45,077 nt of DNA from Thraustochytrium sp. TN22 (taxonomy: Eukaryota; Sar; Bigyra; Thraustochytrida; Thraustochytriidae): assembly GCA_013306675.1 (NCBI GenBank), contig JABLUY010000275.1, forward strand, positions 1-45,077, read 5' to 3'. The notes beneath the pieces are model-generated. The model had not been told where the DNA came from. It made no database searches and saw only the letters and a program-made list of their open reading frames with translations. Below, in pieces: positions 19,610 through 30,289 of the stretch. Position numbers and translations under genes: made by a program. How positions within the stretch are numbered: the first letter of the stretch is position 1; the number at the start of each line of letters is the position of its first letter.

Positions 19610-20500
19610 CGCGCCCCGCTGCGGCTCTTGTGCGCTCGCTCGCTTGCGAGCTCAAAGGAGCGAGCAATTGAAGGACTGCCGCGCTCAGCGTCTCAGGCTG
19701 GCTGGCCCGGTGGCTGGCGGGCTGGCTGGCGGGCTGGCTGGCCGCCCGGCCTGGCGACGAAAGAGAGAACAGAAAGACGTGCACCCGCTTCTCCTCGCGG
19801 CCGCTCTCCTCGACCTCGACGCGGCTGATGCCGCTGATGGCCTGGCTGGCCTCCGCCAGGCAGGTCCTGCCCCGCGACCCGCGCGCGGGTCGCGGCGCGC
19901 GGCGCGAGAGAGAGGCAGCTAGGAGCGAGCGCGGGCCGCTGCTGCGCGCCGCTCGGCCTGGGTCTCTGGCTCGCGCGCTCGCTCGGCAGCCGTGTTCGGA
20001 GTCTGTGCAGTGGCGAGGCTCGCCGCCGCGTCCCTGCGTGCGAGGAGGGGGAGCAGGCGGCGCACGGGCGCGCGAGCCGCGACTCGGAAGGGGCCCACAG
20101 CCGCTCGCGGTCTTTCGCGCAGCGGCCCGCAGCCGGCCGCGCGGCCTCCCGTAGGCGAAGCTGGTGCACCGCCTCCCGCAGCACCTCCACAGGCCGCGGC
20201 CCTCCCGGCGTGGGCCTCCCGCCGAGGCCCAACCGCCGCGCGGCCAGCGACTCAACAGCACCTGCAGCGCGGCACCGCGCGGCGCGCGCGCGCGACGTGA
20301 CGTGACGTGACGCGCGGCCAGCGGCGCGGTCGGTCTAGCGGCTGGCCCGCCGGCCGGGCCGGTCGAGAAACGCGCACGGCTGGCTGTCAGCCTGAGCTTG
20401 ATTGACTCTGCCCGAGCCGACTCGGACGCGCTCATGTCAAGCACGGTTTACTGTTAGTTGGCAGGAGGCTAGGTAGCTAGTAGCCGCTAGTAGGAGGAGG

Positions 20501-20668
20501 ATGACGGGGCGCACGTCCACGGTGGCCGATGCCATGATAGATGTGCTCTCCAAGAAGCTGGCCGGCCGGCTGGTGCACCGTGGGCCCCTTCTAGCGGCCG
20601 CAGCGAGGCAGAATGAGCGAGGTCCATCGTCCTCCAGCGGGGCTTGGGGTGGATTGTCTGTGCGCTAG
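20501..20668 (+). CDS. Possible short ORF or first exon (55 aa)
   Basis: An ATG at 20501 opens MTGRTSTVADAMIDVLSKKL and continues to a TAG at 20666. The first 26 codons have strong G/C third-position bias and look protein-like; after CAC at about 20578 the bias drops. This may be a first exon or a relic. No downstream exon with a matching family was found. Product unknown. Confidence 0.2.
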   Translation: MTGRTSTVADAMIDVLSKKLAGRLVHRGPLLAAAARQNERGPSSSSGAWGGLSVR

Positions 20669-21199
20669 CTAGACGCGATGCGCAAGGCGCGCGTAGGCTT
20701 CAGGTTGGGCGGCCGCCGCCTGGCCTGGTCCTGCGGCGAATTGTTGCGCCGGCGAGGAAAGCAGCCGCGCGCGTTGGCCGCGCTGCGGGTCGCGGCCGCA
20801 CGCGAGGCACCAATGAGCACCTCGCTTCTGGACTCTTCGCGCCTGGTGCCAAGTGGCTGTCCCTGGCTTGGCCCAAGCTAGGAGGCCTACATTGAACTGA
20901 AATGAGTGACACGGAAGGGCGTTGAGGGAGGCGGTGGTGCGTAGCAGGTTGTTCGAATGGGTTCGAGATGCGGGGTTGTCGGTATACGGGATCTTGAGGA
21001 TCAAAGAGACGCAAACTACGCAATTCGCCGCAGATCGCCGCAGCAAGCCACAGCGGCCTCGCCGTCACCGGTCTGCCTAGCAAAGCCACCCAACGCAGCG
21101 TGCCTCGCCAAGCCTCGTCAGCCAAAGCTTCGTAGCGGCTCACCCAGCCTCTCTCCCTCCCTCCCTCTCTCGCTCGCTCGCTCGCTCGGCGCTCAACTC

Positions 21200-21305
21200 C
21201 ACTCGATTCAACCCGACTCAACTTGGGCTGGACCCGACTCGACTCGCCTCGGTTCGACCCGACTCGGCTCGACTCGGGTCGGGTCGGGTCGACTCGACTC
21301 GCGCG
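21200..21305. repeat. Degenerate pentanucleotide array (GACTC/GGGTC)
   Basis: Pentamers of CGACTC and GGGTC type repeat many times, with the two forms near-complementary (GACTCGACTC versus GGGTCGGGTC), so local hairpins are possible. Confidence 0.7.
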
Positions 21306-23231
21306 TCGCGGTGCGTGCGCTTCGGTTGGCGGGCGCGCTGGCTGCCGCCACCGGCAGGCCGCTCGCTTCGCTTGCGCAGGGCGCAGGGCTGGAGCGCCAG
21401 CGGCGTCAGTCATGTCCTTCACTGTCAACTCGTCCGTACATCCAGGGTTGGGCTGGGCTGGCTGGCAAGGCGGCCTGCCGCCGCGAGGCTGCGCCTGCGC
21501 TCGCTCGCGGATGGCTGGTGCGCTTGCTCGGGCCGCGGTCCTCCCGCCCGGCCGACTGATTGACAGACAGCCTGACAGTGCAGTGATGATGAGCGAGGAC
21601 AGGGACGCCTCGATCTTGCTTGCTCGCGGCTGCCGCAGCAGCTCTCGCCGCACAGACGGCAGCTCCTTTGTCCCCGCAGCCGCGCGCCGCGTGCGCGGGC
21701 TGCGGCCCGCAAGTTGCTTCGGCCGACCTCTGCGTAGAGATCCCTGAAACGGTGCTCTGGAGAGGGCTGCGGGTCGTTGAGAAATTCGAGAGCAATCAGA
21801 CGCACCGCAAGGCGCCATAAAGCATGAGAAGCTTCTTATCTTTGCACAAAGGCAGGCGAGTTGGGTCTGGGCGGCCAGGCGAACTTGCGAAGAAGCGTGC
21901 CGTGCAGTGCCGCGCGGTCGCCGCACCGCGCGCGTTGCCGCGGCGAGCCGACCTACCGGCCAGACTTGGCAGGCGGCCCGGCCCGGCCCGCCGGGCGGCG
22001 CATCGGAACGCCTAGCTCCAGCTCTAGCGAGCGGGCGAGCTGGCCGCTAGCATCGCCGGCCAGCGGCTGGCTGGCAGGCGATTCTTGCAGCCTGCCTGCC
22101 TGTCTGTCAAGTGCCTGTACAGATCCTGGATAGCCCGCGCGCGAAAGACGCGGCCGGAAGACTGGCGCCGCCGCGCCTGGCAGCGCTCTGGTCACGCCTG
22201 GTAGCTAGCTAGCTAGCGAGTAGCTAGCAGCTCGCGAGCCTCTGCCCAAATTTGCTGTGCGGTGCGGTGCCGCAAATCGCGCGGCGCGGCGCGGCCAGCG
22301 CCTCGGCGTTCTCGCTGCGACGCGGCGCGCGGCGCGGATCGCGGCGGCCAGCGACACAGCGGTGCAGCGCGGCGCCAGCAGCGCAGCTTTGAAAGACCGG
22401 CAGACGCGCACCGACGCGGGCCGCGGCCCAAGCAGGGACAGGGCAGCTGCGGCGAGCTGTGGAGCGCTGCTGCCGGGGTCCCGGGAGGAGGCGCTCGTGC
22501 CAGCGGCAGCGCGCGGCTCGCGGCGTGCAGGCGGAGGCGCGCGGATTGCGGCGCGAGGCCGTGAGCAGAGGGCGGGGCCCGGCGGACTCCCTGCTGCTGT
22601 GCGCCGGAGGCTCCGGCGCGCCACCAGCCGGCAGCCGCGCCGGCCGAACATGCGGGGCCAAGGCCATGAGCGGCCAGAACGAGTCAACCGGTCATGTGCC
22701 AAGGCTAGGACGCCGGGCCGCGGCGGGGCGCAAGGGGCCTGGCGGCGGCGGCGGCGTGCGCGGGCCTCGGAGAGATTGCGAACGAAACCTTGGTTCGGAT
22801 TGGGCGGATTGAGCGCGTTGGGCTGCCTGGCCGGCGCGCAAGTCGGTGGGAAGGCGCAAGCAACGCTAGCCGCAGCGGTCTGGGGCGAGGGGCGGCGAGG
22901 GTTCTCCGGTCACGCGCCGTGTGGCTCGCGGCGAGCGAAAGATCTCGAGCGGCGTCTTCGTGGGCGGATGAAAGAACTTGACGAAAGAACTTGAAAGAAG
23001 AAAAGAGTGAGCGAGAGCGAGAAGCGAAAGACGCTGTCCATTTCGTCATCGGAGCCGCTCTTGCAAAGCAAGCACTGCCAAGCAAGCGCTCGTCTTCAAG
23101 TGAAACAAGGGAGCCACTGACAGCACTTGAGTTCTTGGACGTGTGCCTGGGAATTCAGAGCTCTCAGCCAGACTGTTATTAAGTTAGAGGGAATACGTTG
23201 GGGCGCTTCGGGGTGTGCCTCAACTGCACGA

Positions 23232-24236
23232 TCAAAGGCGCGCGCTGTCGCCGAGAAGCTTGTCAAGCCAGCCGAGGAGCACACGATTGCACTCCTCAGG
23301 CTTTTCCTGGAGCAGCCAGTGGCCAGCGTCGGGCACGTTGTGCTGGGTAAGATCGTCGACCCAGGCGTCCATGTGCTTGGTCATGGACGGCTTGAGCGTG
23401 GCGTCGCGGCCGGCAGTGACCATGAGGCAGGGCACGTGCAGCTTCCGGCCCTCGGTGACGGCGTTCCAGCGCCAGTTGCGCTCGACCTGGCGGTACCAAG
23501 AGAGCATGCCGAAGAAGCCAGAGCGCGAGAAGGCGGCCACGTAGTCGTCCTCCTCGGCCTGCGTGAGCATCTCGCTGCGCTCAATGTCGGCCGGGAAGTT
23601 AGCCAGCACGCCGCCGTCCGTGGTGGGGCGCCAGGGCTTGTGCGCAAAATCGCCCGTGGCGGCCACGTCGGCCTGCGAGGTGCCGCGCAGCATGCACCGC
23701 ACGGTACGGCGCACGTCGCGCTCCAGGTCGCGCTCCGCCTCGGCCGACTGGAACCAGATCTGGTAGTTGAAGCGCGAGTCCTCATTCGCGCGCATGCGCG
23801 GCCACGGATTCTCCGGCTTCCACGGGAAGAACGGCGTGCAAAAGGCCGCCAAGCCAACGATGCGGTCCGGGTAGTGCATGGCGAAGTTCCACACACAGGT
23901 GCCGCCCCAGTCGTGGCCCACGATCACGATCTGCTCAATCAACAGTGAGTCCAGGAGCGCCGCCAAGTCCGCGCAGTTGTTCTCCATCGCGTACGCCTCC
24001 ACCTCGCGCGGCACGCTCGTCGCGCCGTACCCACGCATGTCCGGCACCAGCACGCGGAAGCCGGCTGCCGCCAGGGCTGGAATCTGCTTGCGGTACCCGA
24101 GCCAGCCGTCCGGAAACCCATGCACGCAGAGCAGCGTCGCGCGCGGCTGCCGCCCGCCCGTCGGCATACCCTCCACGTAGTGCATGTCAATGCCCGTGCG
24201 CAGCGCCACCGTGTGGTGCGCGACGTGGTACGCCAT
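23232..24236 (-). CDS. Epoxide hydrolase (alpha/beta hydrolase fold)
   Basis: A protein of 334 residues matching soluble epoxide hydrolases, which open epoxides of fatty acids or xenobiotics to vicinal diols. The oxyanion motif is HGFPD (39-43). The nucleophile is D109 in VGHDWGG. Lid tyrosines that activate the epoxide are Y158 (NYQIWFQ) and Y248 (SWYRQVERNW, nearly identical to mammalian EPHX2). The charge relay is D278 and H306 (DAGHWLLQEKPEE). The phosphatase half of mammalian EPHX2 is absent, as in plant and microbial enzymes. There is no signal peptide and no peroxisomal -SKL (it ends SARL, a possible weak PTS1-like tripeptide ARL). Start is the ATG at 24236. All catalytic residues are present, so it should be active. 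Confidence 0.93.
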   Translation of the reverse strand: MAYHVAHHTVALRTGIDMHYVEGMPTGGRQPRATLLCVHGFPDGWLGYRKQIPALAAAGFRVLVPDMRGYGATSVPREVEAYAMENNCADLAALLDSLLIEQIVIVGHDWGGTCVWNFAMHYPDRIVGLAAFCTPFFPWKPENPWPRMRANEDSRFNYQIWFQSAEAERDLERDVRRTVRCMLRGTSQADVAATGDFAHKPWRPTTDGGVLANFPADIERSEMLTQAEEDDYVAAFSRSGFFGMLSWYRQVERNWRWNAVTEGRKLHVPCLMVTAGRDATLKPSMTKHMDAWVDDLTQHNVPDAGHWLLQEKPEECNRVLLGWLDKLLGDSARL

Positions 24237-24871
24237 CGCCGCGGACGACGAGCGACGACGAGCGACGATGAGCGACGACGGGCTGCAGCGCGCTTAAGAA
24301 CGAGCTCGCGGGCGAGCTTGCGGGCCTGGGCAAGCTTTTGCGACTGTCCTGTAAGCACGCCTTGCGCGAAGCCGGGCCCGAGCTATGGGTTTGGGTGGGC
24401 CCGTTGTGATCTTGATCTGTGACGCATAGATCGGACGGGGCCCCCCGGGTTGCTGTCTAAGTAAGCTGGCTTCCCAATGCAGCGGCACTGGCAGCGCGAC
24501 AACAACAAGGCAGACAAACAACAATGAAGGAAGATAAGGCTAGAGGTCTTTTGCCAGTGCTCACGCACGTACGCATGCACACGCACTCGGTCAGCTCGCT
24601 TCGTTCGTTTCGCTTGCTCCGCAGGCAAAAAGGGATCGATCGTCTTCGACACGAGCGCTTCGAGAAACAGAGCCCGGACCAAGTGCGCTGCGTCGTAGAG
24701 AACCACCGGGTGAAACAGTGGCTCGGCATGATCACAACAGGAGCAGGAGCGAGGGCGCGAGACAGCGGTGGACAGGTCGGTACGTCGCGCGCAGCACGCA
24801 CATGTGCGCGCGGGCTCGCGGCGCGGGCTCGCGGCACGGCACAGCACATCTCATCTCGCTCGAGAGCTTGC
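24237..24871. other. Intergenic between V-ATPase E and epoxide hydrolase
   Basis: A 10-bp repeat (GACGACGAGC type, four units) at about 24244-24283 lies directly upstream of the epoxide hydrolase ATG. CACTGGCA lies at 24486-24493 and TGCCAGTG at 24552-24559. No gene is seen. Confidence 0.5.
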
Positions 24872-25668
24872 TTAGACGCGCGTGCTGAAGAGCGTGGAGC
24901 GGATCTCAGGCATGAGCTCGTCAAAGGCAACCGAGAGGCGGCTGTCCAGCGTGTTGTCGCAGACGATGCGGCCGTTGGACGCGAGGAGCTTGACGCCGCC
25001 GGCGCAGCTCTTCTTGTTGGACCCATCCGACGCCGGCGGCAGGCACTGGCCCTTGGGGTTCACCTCGAGCGTCACGTTGGCCGTCTGGCCGGTGGCCTCC
25101 TTGATTGTGTCCGCGTACTTCTTGGCGGCCTCGTCCTTGGCCTTCTGCGCAAGCTCCACGTCGGCCTCGCGCACAATCACGTCCACCTTGGGCTCGTTCA
25201 GCTTGATCAGGCCCTGCACGATCAGGTCGCGCAGCATATCCTGGTACTTGGCCTTGTCGCTCGTCACCTTGCTCAGCGACTTGATGCACGACGCCTTGAC
25301 CGTGTCCAGGAGCTCCTCGCGCACCTGCATCTTCTTCACACGGAACTGCGCCTCGGCGCGGGACACCTTGATGCGCTCCTGGATCTTGATCTGCGTCACA
25401 GCGGCCGCCGTGCCTGCGTCAGTACGCCGTCACTCCTCCGAAGCGCCCGCTCCTCCCTGCCCTCTCTCCGTCCGCCACGTACCTGCTTGAGCTTATCCTT
25501 GTACTCCTTCTGGATCTTGCCCTTCTCCTTGTGCACGGTCATCTGCTTCTCCAGGTTGGAGTCGTGCGCCGTCTGCAGGTGGATCTCGTTCACCTTCTCC
25601 TTGGCCTCCTGGATAATGAAATCGCACATCTGCTGGATCTGCGCATCGCGCTGGCCCGAGCCGTCCAT
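24872..25668 (-). CDS. ATP6V1E1: V-type proton ATPase subunit E (spliced)
   Basis: The product is 234 residues from exons 25668-25483 (62 codons) and 25390-24872. Subunit E is the peripheral-stalk coiled coil that holds the V1 head of the vacuolar proton pump. Exon 1 encodes the N-terminal helix (IQQMCDFIIQEAKEKVNEI). Exon 2 continues the helix (IKIQERIKVSRAEAQFRVKK), with the junction KLKQ-IKIQ aligning without a gap to animal subunit E (KEKQ-IEQQ). The C-terminal domain ends in the conserved ASNGRIVCDNTLDSRL and MPEIRSTLF. The intron is phase 0. Length is normal for the family (about 226-230). The ATG at 25668 gives the expected N-terminus. Confidence 0.93.
25391..25482 (-). other. ATP6V1E1: V-ATPase E intron, 92 bp
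   Basis: Minus-strand donor GTACGT and acceptor GACGCAG, phase 0. An earlier AG in the same region would shift the frame into a TGA, so the acceptor next to ATCAAG is chosen. Confidence 0.85.
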
Positions 25669-26751
25669 CGTGCCTATCTGAGCTGCTTACTGCCTGTCTA
25701 CGCGCGCGCCGCCGCCGTCAGCCCTCTCCCTCTCCCTCGCCGCCTCTCCCTTGCCGCGCCCAGCCGCGCTGCGCCGCGCCGCGCCGCGCCGCGCCGCGCA
25801 GTGCGTCTCCCTATTTCACCCAGCACGGGGCGAGAGAGGTGAAAGTATCCTCTTCTCCCCACGCGCCGGACGCCGGCCTGGCCGCCCGCCGCGCCGCGCC
25901 GCGCCGCGCACCGCGCGGCGCCGCGCCGCGCCGCGGGCACAGGAGGGCGCCGGCGCGCGTGCGCCCGCCACACCACGTACCGATCGAGCGCGCGGCCGCG
26001 GTCCTGCGTGCGCGCGAAGCCGCCGCTGCCGCCCGCTGCTCGCCAAGGACTTCTGCCTCGCCTCACTGTCAGCACCGCATCCTTCCTCGTGACTTGGACC
26101 GTGCCGGCGGCACCTCGGCGCCCCGCAGTGCGCGCCGCTGCTCCCCTCGCCTCCACTGGAGGCGGTTTGGCGCTTTCGCCCTCGGCGAATTGCAGTGGTA
26201 AAAGGCGCCCACGAGGGTAAGCACGAGCGAGGCGGCGCAAGATAGGGCACACTGAGTGAAACTTCGATGGACCAATGAAAAGTACGGACTTTCGAAGGGG
26301 AACAGGGCTCGCTGCGGGAGAAGAGCAAGGGGGGCGGGGAATCTGAAGAGGGGCAGTGCGGCGGCGGCCGCAAGTGGGAGCGTGGCCTGGAGAAGGCGAG
26401 CCTCGACACAGAGCTCAGGTCAGCCAGGCAGCTGAGGCAGGCAGCTCAGCCTGAAGAAGGCACGGGCTCGACTCGGAGCGGCAAGACCGACTTCGGCGCG
26501 GCGCGCGGCGGCGAGAGGGAAGGCGAGGGAGGCGGGGCGGGGCGCAGGCGCAGGCGCGGAGCCCGTCGGGCGCGCCCGCGGCCGCTGCGGGCAGGCGGCA
26601 GGCCGGCAGGCCGCGGCTGCGGCGCTGGAACGGGACGGCAAGCAGGCGAATCGATTCCATCGAATCCCGTTGGACGCTCGGCTCGAGTCCAGCTCGGCAC
26701 CGCAGCACGCGGCGCAGCGGAGCGCGGCGCGGCAGCGCGGAGCGGGGCACC
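25669..26751. promoter_or_regulatory. Divergent intergenic region between V-ATPase E and the lectin
   Basis: About 1.1 kb between the two divergent starts. It contains CGCGC-type pentamer repeats (GCCGC/GCGCC) at about 25763-25800 and 25886-25935. No TGCCAGTG copy was found and no gene is visible. Confidence 0.5.
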
Positions 26752-28181
26752 ATGCACGGCATGCTGGTCGCTGCGGTCGCCGCCGTGGCCGCCCTGACGC
26801 TGGGCGGCGCGGAGGCGTACGTGCCGCTGGCCAAGCACAGCCTGGTGCCGCCGTTTGACCAGTTCAAGTCCGGCTCGGGTGCCCGCGACCTCAAGGACTG
26901 GTCGTACGGCGGGTCTGTGATCGCCAAGCAGAACTTTTTGCGGCTCACGCCGGACAAGCAGTCCAAGCGCGGCTGGCTCTTCAACACGGAGCCCATCGAG
27001 GAGAAGGACTTCGCCTTGCAGATGCGCTTCCGCATCAGCGGCAGCGGCCGCCACCTGTACGGCGATGGCCTGGCGCTCTGGATCACGCAGAAGCAGGGCC
27101 GCCATGCCGAATTCAAGGAAGGCATGCTGCTTGGCCACGCCGACATCTTCACCGGCTTCGGCATCCTCTTTGACACCTTCCGCAACATCGAGCACGGCCA
27201 CGTGCACAAGGACATCTCGCTGCTCACGTCTTCCGGCGACAAGCCGGCCTCGCTCGACAAGGACCGGCCCGGCTGCGAGAGCCACTACCGCTATTACGAG
27301 GGCGCCGAGTCCTTCGACGTTGATAACGAGTCCGTTGTGCGCATTTGGCTCAAGAGCAACCAGCTCTCGCTCGAGGTCGACAAGTACGGCAAGGGCGACT
27401 TCGTCAAATGCTTCGACGTCGACCTCGAGGACCACCTGCCGCCCAACTGGCAAAAGAACATCCACATTGGCGTCTCTGCCAGCACCGGCGCGCTCGCGGA
27501 TAACCATGACATCCTCGAGATCAAGCTCGCAGAGCCCAAGATGTTCCAGCACATGCTGCGCGCCGACGAGGCCGACAAGGACGCGCCCATCGTTCAGATC
27601 GACCTGAACGACGACATCGAGTACGTTTTCAATCCGTGACAGGTTTTCCAGTTAGTTCCCTGTAGCGTAGCGCGCTCAACGCACTCAACGGCTGAACCAC
27701 TAACAAACAGACGCCCCGCTCAACGCACCCTCGATCAAACAGGTCCATCGACGTGGCGGAGCACGTCAACGATCTCGCCGTGGAAACCACAGAACTCAAC
27801 AAGGCGCTGCAGAAGCTGCAGCACCGCATGGAGCACGAGCTGGAGGCCACCAAGCTGAAACTTGAGAAGATGATGCAGCAGCTCGAGGAGCGCGAGGACA
27901 ACAGCCAGGACCGGATCGGCGACCTTGAGAAGGCGCGCGAGGACCAGATCGCCAAGCACATTGATGATCGCGTCTCCAAGCTCGAGGGCACCATGCACGA
28001 CACCATCGAGGCGCGCCTCGCGCTCCTCGAGGCCAAGGTCGGCGTCCAGGTCGAGGAGGCCAAGTCCAGCTCCACCAGCTGGCGCCTTCCGGTCCTCCTC
28101 ATTGTTCTCTGCATCGGGGCTTACATGGCCTACACCGCGCGCTCCCTCAAGCGGCTCAACCAACGCGACAAGCTCTTCTGA
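26752..28181 (+). CDS. LMAN1: L-type lectin cargo receptor, ERGIC-53/LMAN1-like (spliced)
   Basis: The product is 435 residues from exons 26752-27620 and 27743-28181. A signal peptide (1-22, ending GGAEA) precedes the legume-like carbohydrate-recognition domain (about 25-265), with the typical GDGLALWITQ, FGILFDTFRN and VRIWLKSNQLSLEVD strands. Exon 2 adds a long lumenal coiled coil (ALQKLQHRMEHELEATKLKL), a membrane span (LPVLLIVLCIGAYMAYTA) and a short basic cytosolic tail ending KLF. Family members cycle between ER and Golgi as receptors for high-mannose glycoproteins. The coiled coil favours ERGIC-53/Emp46-47 over VIP36. The tail lacks a clear KKxx retrieval motif, but a C-terminal Phe may serve COPII export. 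Without splicing the protein would stop at VFNP and lose its membrane anchor. Confidence 0.9.
27621..27742 (+). other. LMAN1: Lectin intron, 122 bp
   Basis: Phase 2; donor GTACGT and acceptor CAAACAG. The joined codon is GA|G, followed by SIDVAEHVND. An in-frame stop within the intron would give a soluble lectin if it were retained. Confidence 0.88.
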
Positions 28182-28693
28182 GCCGCCCGCACCTTCCCCC
28201 CCCCCCCCCCCCAACTTTCTTCCGTGCTGCAAGTAGAGTAGCCTGGCCGTACCTCTCTAGTAGAGAGAGAGCTAGCTCTAGCTAGAGACAGATAAGCAGC
28301 ATAGCGTCGCGCGCGCGGAGACGCGTCCGGCAGTGGCGGCGCCGTGGGTTGCCCCTCCGGTCGCCCTCCCCACTGCCTGCCGTTGCAGTCCGCGCGCATC
28401 TCATGACACATGTCCACTGGCATCCACTGGCTCTTGGTTTTCCCCGCCAAGGGCGGGAACATCGGGCCACCTCCTTGTCTGTGTTTACGTTGGTGTGGAC
28501 GGGGCGCCTCGGCCAGTCAGCGGCGCAGGGCCAGACACGAGTCGCTCCAGGCGCGCGGCGCGGTGCGGGCGGGCGGGCGGGCGGGCGTGCGGCGCGAGCG
28601 CTGCGGCGACGCGGTTGGGCGCGAGCGAGAGGGCCTGAACACCCAGACCCGCAACCTACACGAGCAAGCCAGCCAGCTAGCCAGGCAGGCACC
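28182..28693. other. Intergenic between lectin and UTP15
   Basis: A run of 17 C (28196-28212) is followed by CTAG-rich palindromic sequence at about 28250-28290. CACTGGCA lies at 28415-28422, and GGGC repeats near 28567-28590. The UTP15 frame is open upstream to 28349 but has no homology there. Confidence 0.5.
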
Positions 28694-30289
28694 ATGGTGG
28701 ACTTCAAGCGGCTCAATGGGCAGCAGTTCGTGCGCGAGACGGTGAACGAGACCGCGGAGGAGAAGTACTGGAAGCGGTATCGGCCGGGCGGCGTCGGCGC
28801 CTCCGATACGCTGCGGTTCTCCGGCCCGGTTACCGGCTTGGCCGTGAGCCCCGGTGCCAACTTTGAGTTCGCGCTCGCGTCCGGCACACGCGTCACGGTG
28901 CACGAGGGCCGCACCGGCAAGCTGCGCCGGACGCTGGCGCGCTTCAAGAACATCGCCTACAGTCCCAGCTACCGGTATGACGGCAAGCTGCTGGCGGCCG
29001 GCTGCGAGAACGGCCACGTCTACGTGTTTGAGGCGGCGCGTGGCGAGCTCATGCGCATGCTCAAGGGCCACTCCGGCCCGGTGCGCGCCGCGCAGTGGTC
29101 ACCCAAGGATAGCTACATCATCTCTGCCTCCAACGACAAGACCGTCCGCCTCTGGGACGTGTCCACCGAGACCGAGGTTTCCGTGCTGCGCGGTCATACG
29201 GACCAGGTTCGCAGCCTCGCGCTAGTGGGTGCCGGCGCCGGCATCGACGGCCTGCGTCCCGCTACGGCGGCCGGTTTGGGCGGCCCCGAGGTGTGGGCCT
29301 CGGGCTCCTACGACCACACCGTCAAGCTCTGGGACGTGCGCGCACCGCCCGGGTCGGCCGAGGTGCTCAGCCTCGACCAGGGGGGTCCCGTGGAGGCTGT
29401 CATGGGCCTCGCCAATGGCTGGCATCTGGCTGCCGCCGTCAATAACAAGATCAACATCTGGGACGTACGCGCTGGCGGGTCCCGGCTGCGCGTGCTGGAG
29501 GACCACCAGCGCACTGTCACCACGCTCTTTCAAGACGGTACCAAATTCCGGCTCGTCAGCGGCTCGCTCGACGGTATCCTCAAGGTGCACGACACGAGTT
29601 CCTTCGACTGCACCGCGAGCGTTGTCATCGGGAGCGGCCAGGGCATCCTTTGCGCCGGAATGTCGGCCGACAACTCCACCCTGCTGGCCGGCTGCGTCTC
29701 GGGCCAGGCCATCGTGCGGAGGCGCGCGGCGGCCAAGTCCGAGGGCGAGGGCGCCGACGCGACCAAGGCCGAGCTCGAGGACGGCGCCGGTCTCGCGCCG
29801 CGCGGTGGCACGCGCCGGTATTTTATGCGCGGCGGCAACCTCGGCCCGGCGGCCGGGGACTTCAAGGTGGCGCCGGCCAAGCGCACCCGCCTGCGAGCCT
29901 ACGACCGCCATTTGCAAAAGTACAACTACAAGCAGGCCTTGGACGAGGTCCTGAAGACGCGCCAGGCCTCCAGTGTCGCTGCCATGCTCGAGGAGCTCAT
30001 TCAGCGCAACGGCCTTGAAGCCGCGCTCACCGCGCGCGACGAGGCCTCGCTCGAGCCGCTCCTCTCCTTCGTCATCAAGTACATTGCCAACCCTCGCTTT
30101 TCTTCCATCCTCATCGACGTTTGCGACGCCATCATTCGCACCTGCACGAGCGAGCTCGGCCAGAGCGTCCTGCTCGACGAGCTCTTTGTCAAGCTCCAGA
30201 CCCAACTTCGCAACGAGCTCCAGCTTCAGCGCGACATGCAGAAGCTCTCCGGAACGGTCGACCTTCTTCTCAGCTCCACGGACCAGTGA
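28694..30289 (+). CDS. UTP15: UTP15, U3 snoRNP-associated WD40 protein
   Basis: A protein of 531 residues, near the usual length (about 515). It belongs to the t-UTP/UtpA complex, which binds nascent pre-rRNA and supports 18S processing and rDNA transcription in the nucleolus. The start is the ATG at 28694, giving the family N-terminus with EEKYWKRY. WD40 blades run from about residue 40 to 330, with clear WD ends such as SASNDKTVRLWDV and SYDHTVKLWDV. After a variable linker (about 340-390) comes the UTP15 C-terminal domain, with RLRAYDRHLQKYNYKQALDE and a helical segment to the end. It pairs functionally with NOL10 in the same window, but the two are not adjacent. Confidence 0.95.
   Translation: MVDFKRLNGQQFVRETVNETAEEKYWKRYRPGGVGASDTLRFSGPVTGLAVSPGANFEFALASGTRVTVHEGRTGKLRRTLARFKNIAYSPSYRYDGKLLAAGCENGHVYVFEAARGELMRMLKGHSGPVRAAQWSPKDSYIISASNDKTVRLWDVSTETEVSVLRGHTDQVRSLALVGAGAGIDGLRPATAAGLGGPEVWASGSYDHTVKLWDVRAPPGSAEVLSLDQGGPVEAVMGLANGWHLAAAVNNKINIWDVRAGGSRLRVLEDHQRTVTTLFQDGTKFRLVSGSLDGILKVHDTSSFDCTASVVIGSGQGILCAGMSADNSTLLAGCVSGQAIVRRRAAAKSEGEGADATKAELEDGAGLAPRGGTRRYFMRGGNLGPAAGDFKVAPAKRTRLRAYDRHLQKYNYKQALDEVLKTRQASSVAAMLEELIQRNGLEAALTARDEASLEPLLSFVIKYIANPRFSSILIDVCDAIIRTCTSELGQSVLLDELFVKLQTQLRNELQLQRDMQKLSGTVDLLLSSTDQ

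Larger units (their letters stand above)
19610..23231. other. 3.6-kb gene-poor, repeat-rich region
   Basis: This is the longest stretch without a confident gene. It holds GGCTGGC repeats (about 19696-19745), GACGT repeats (20296-20312), CTAG-rich sequence (20469-20493 and 22200-22230), and a degenerate GACTC/GGGTC pentanucleotide array (about 21200-21305). Several long open frames exist on both strands, but their translations are Arg/Ala-rich low complexity as expected from GC-rich non-coding DNA. One short ORF at 20501 is listed separately. I found no tRNA or snRNA. Confidence 0.6.

Noticed and set aside
20700-21926. 408-codon open frame on the minus strand
   Set aside because: It covers the pentamer array and CTAG sequence; the translation is Arg/Ser/Pro-rich low complexity with no domain and no coding-like codon bias.
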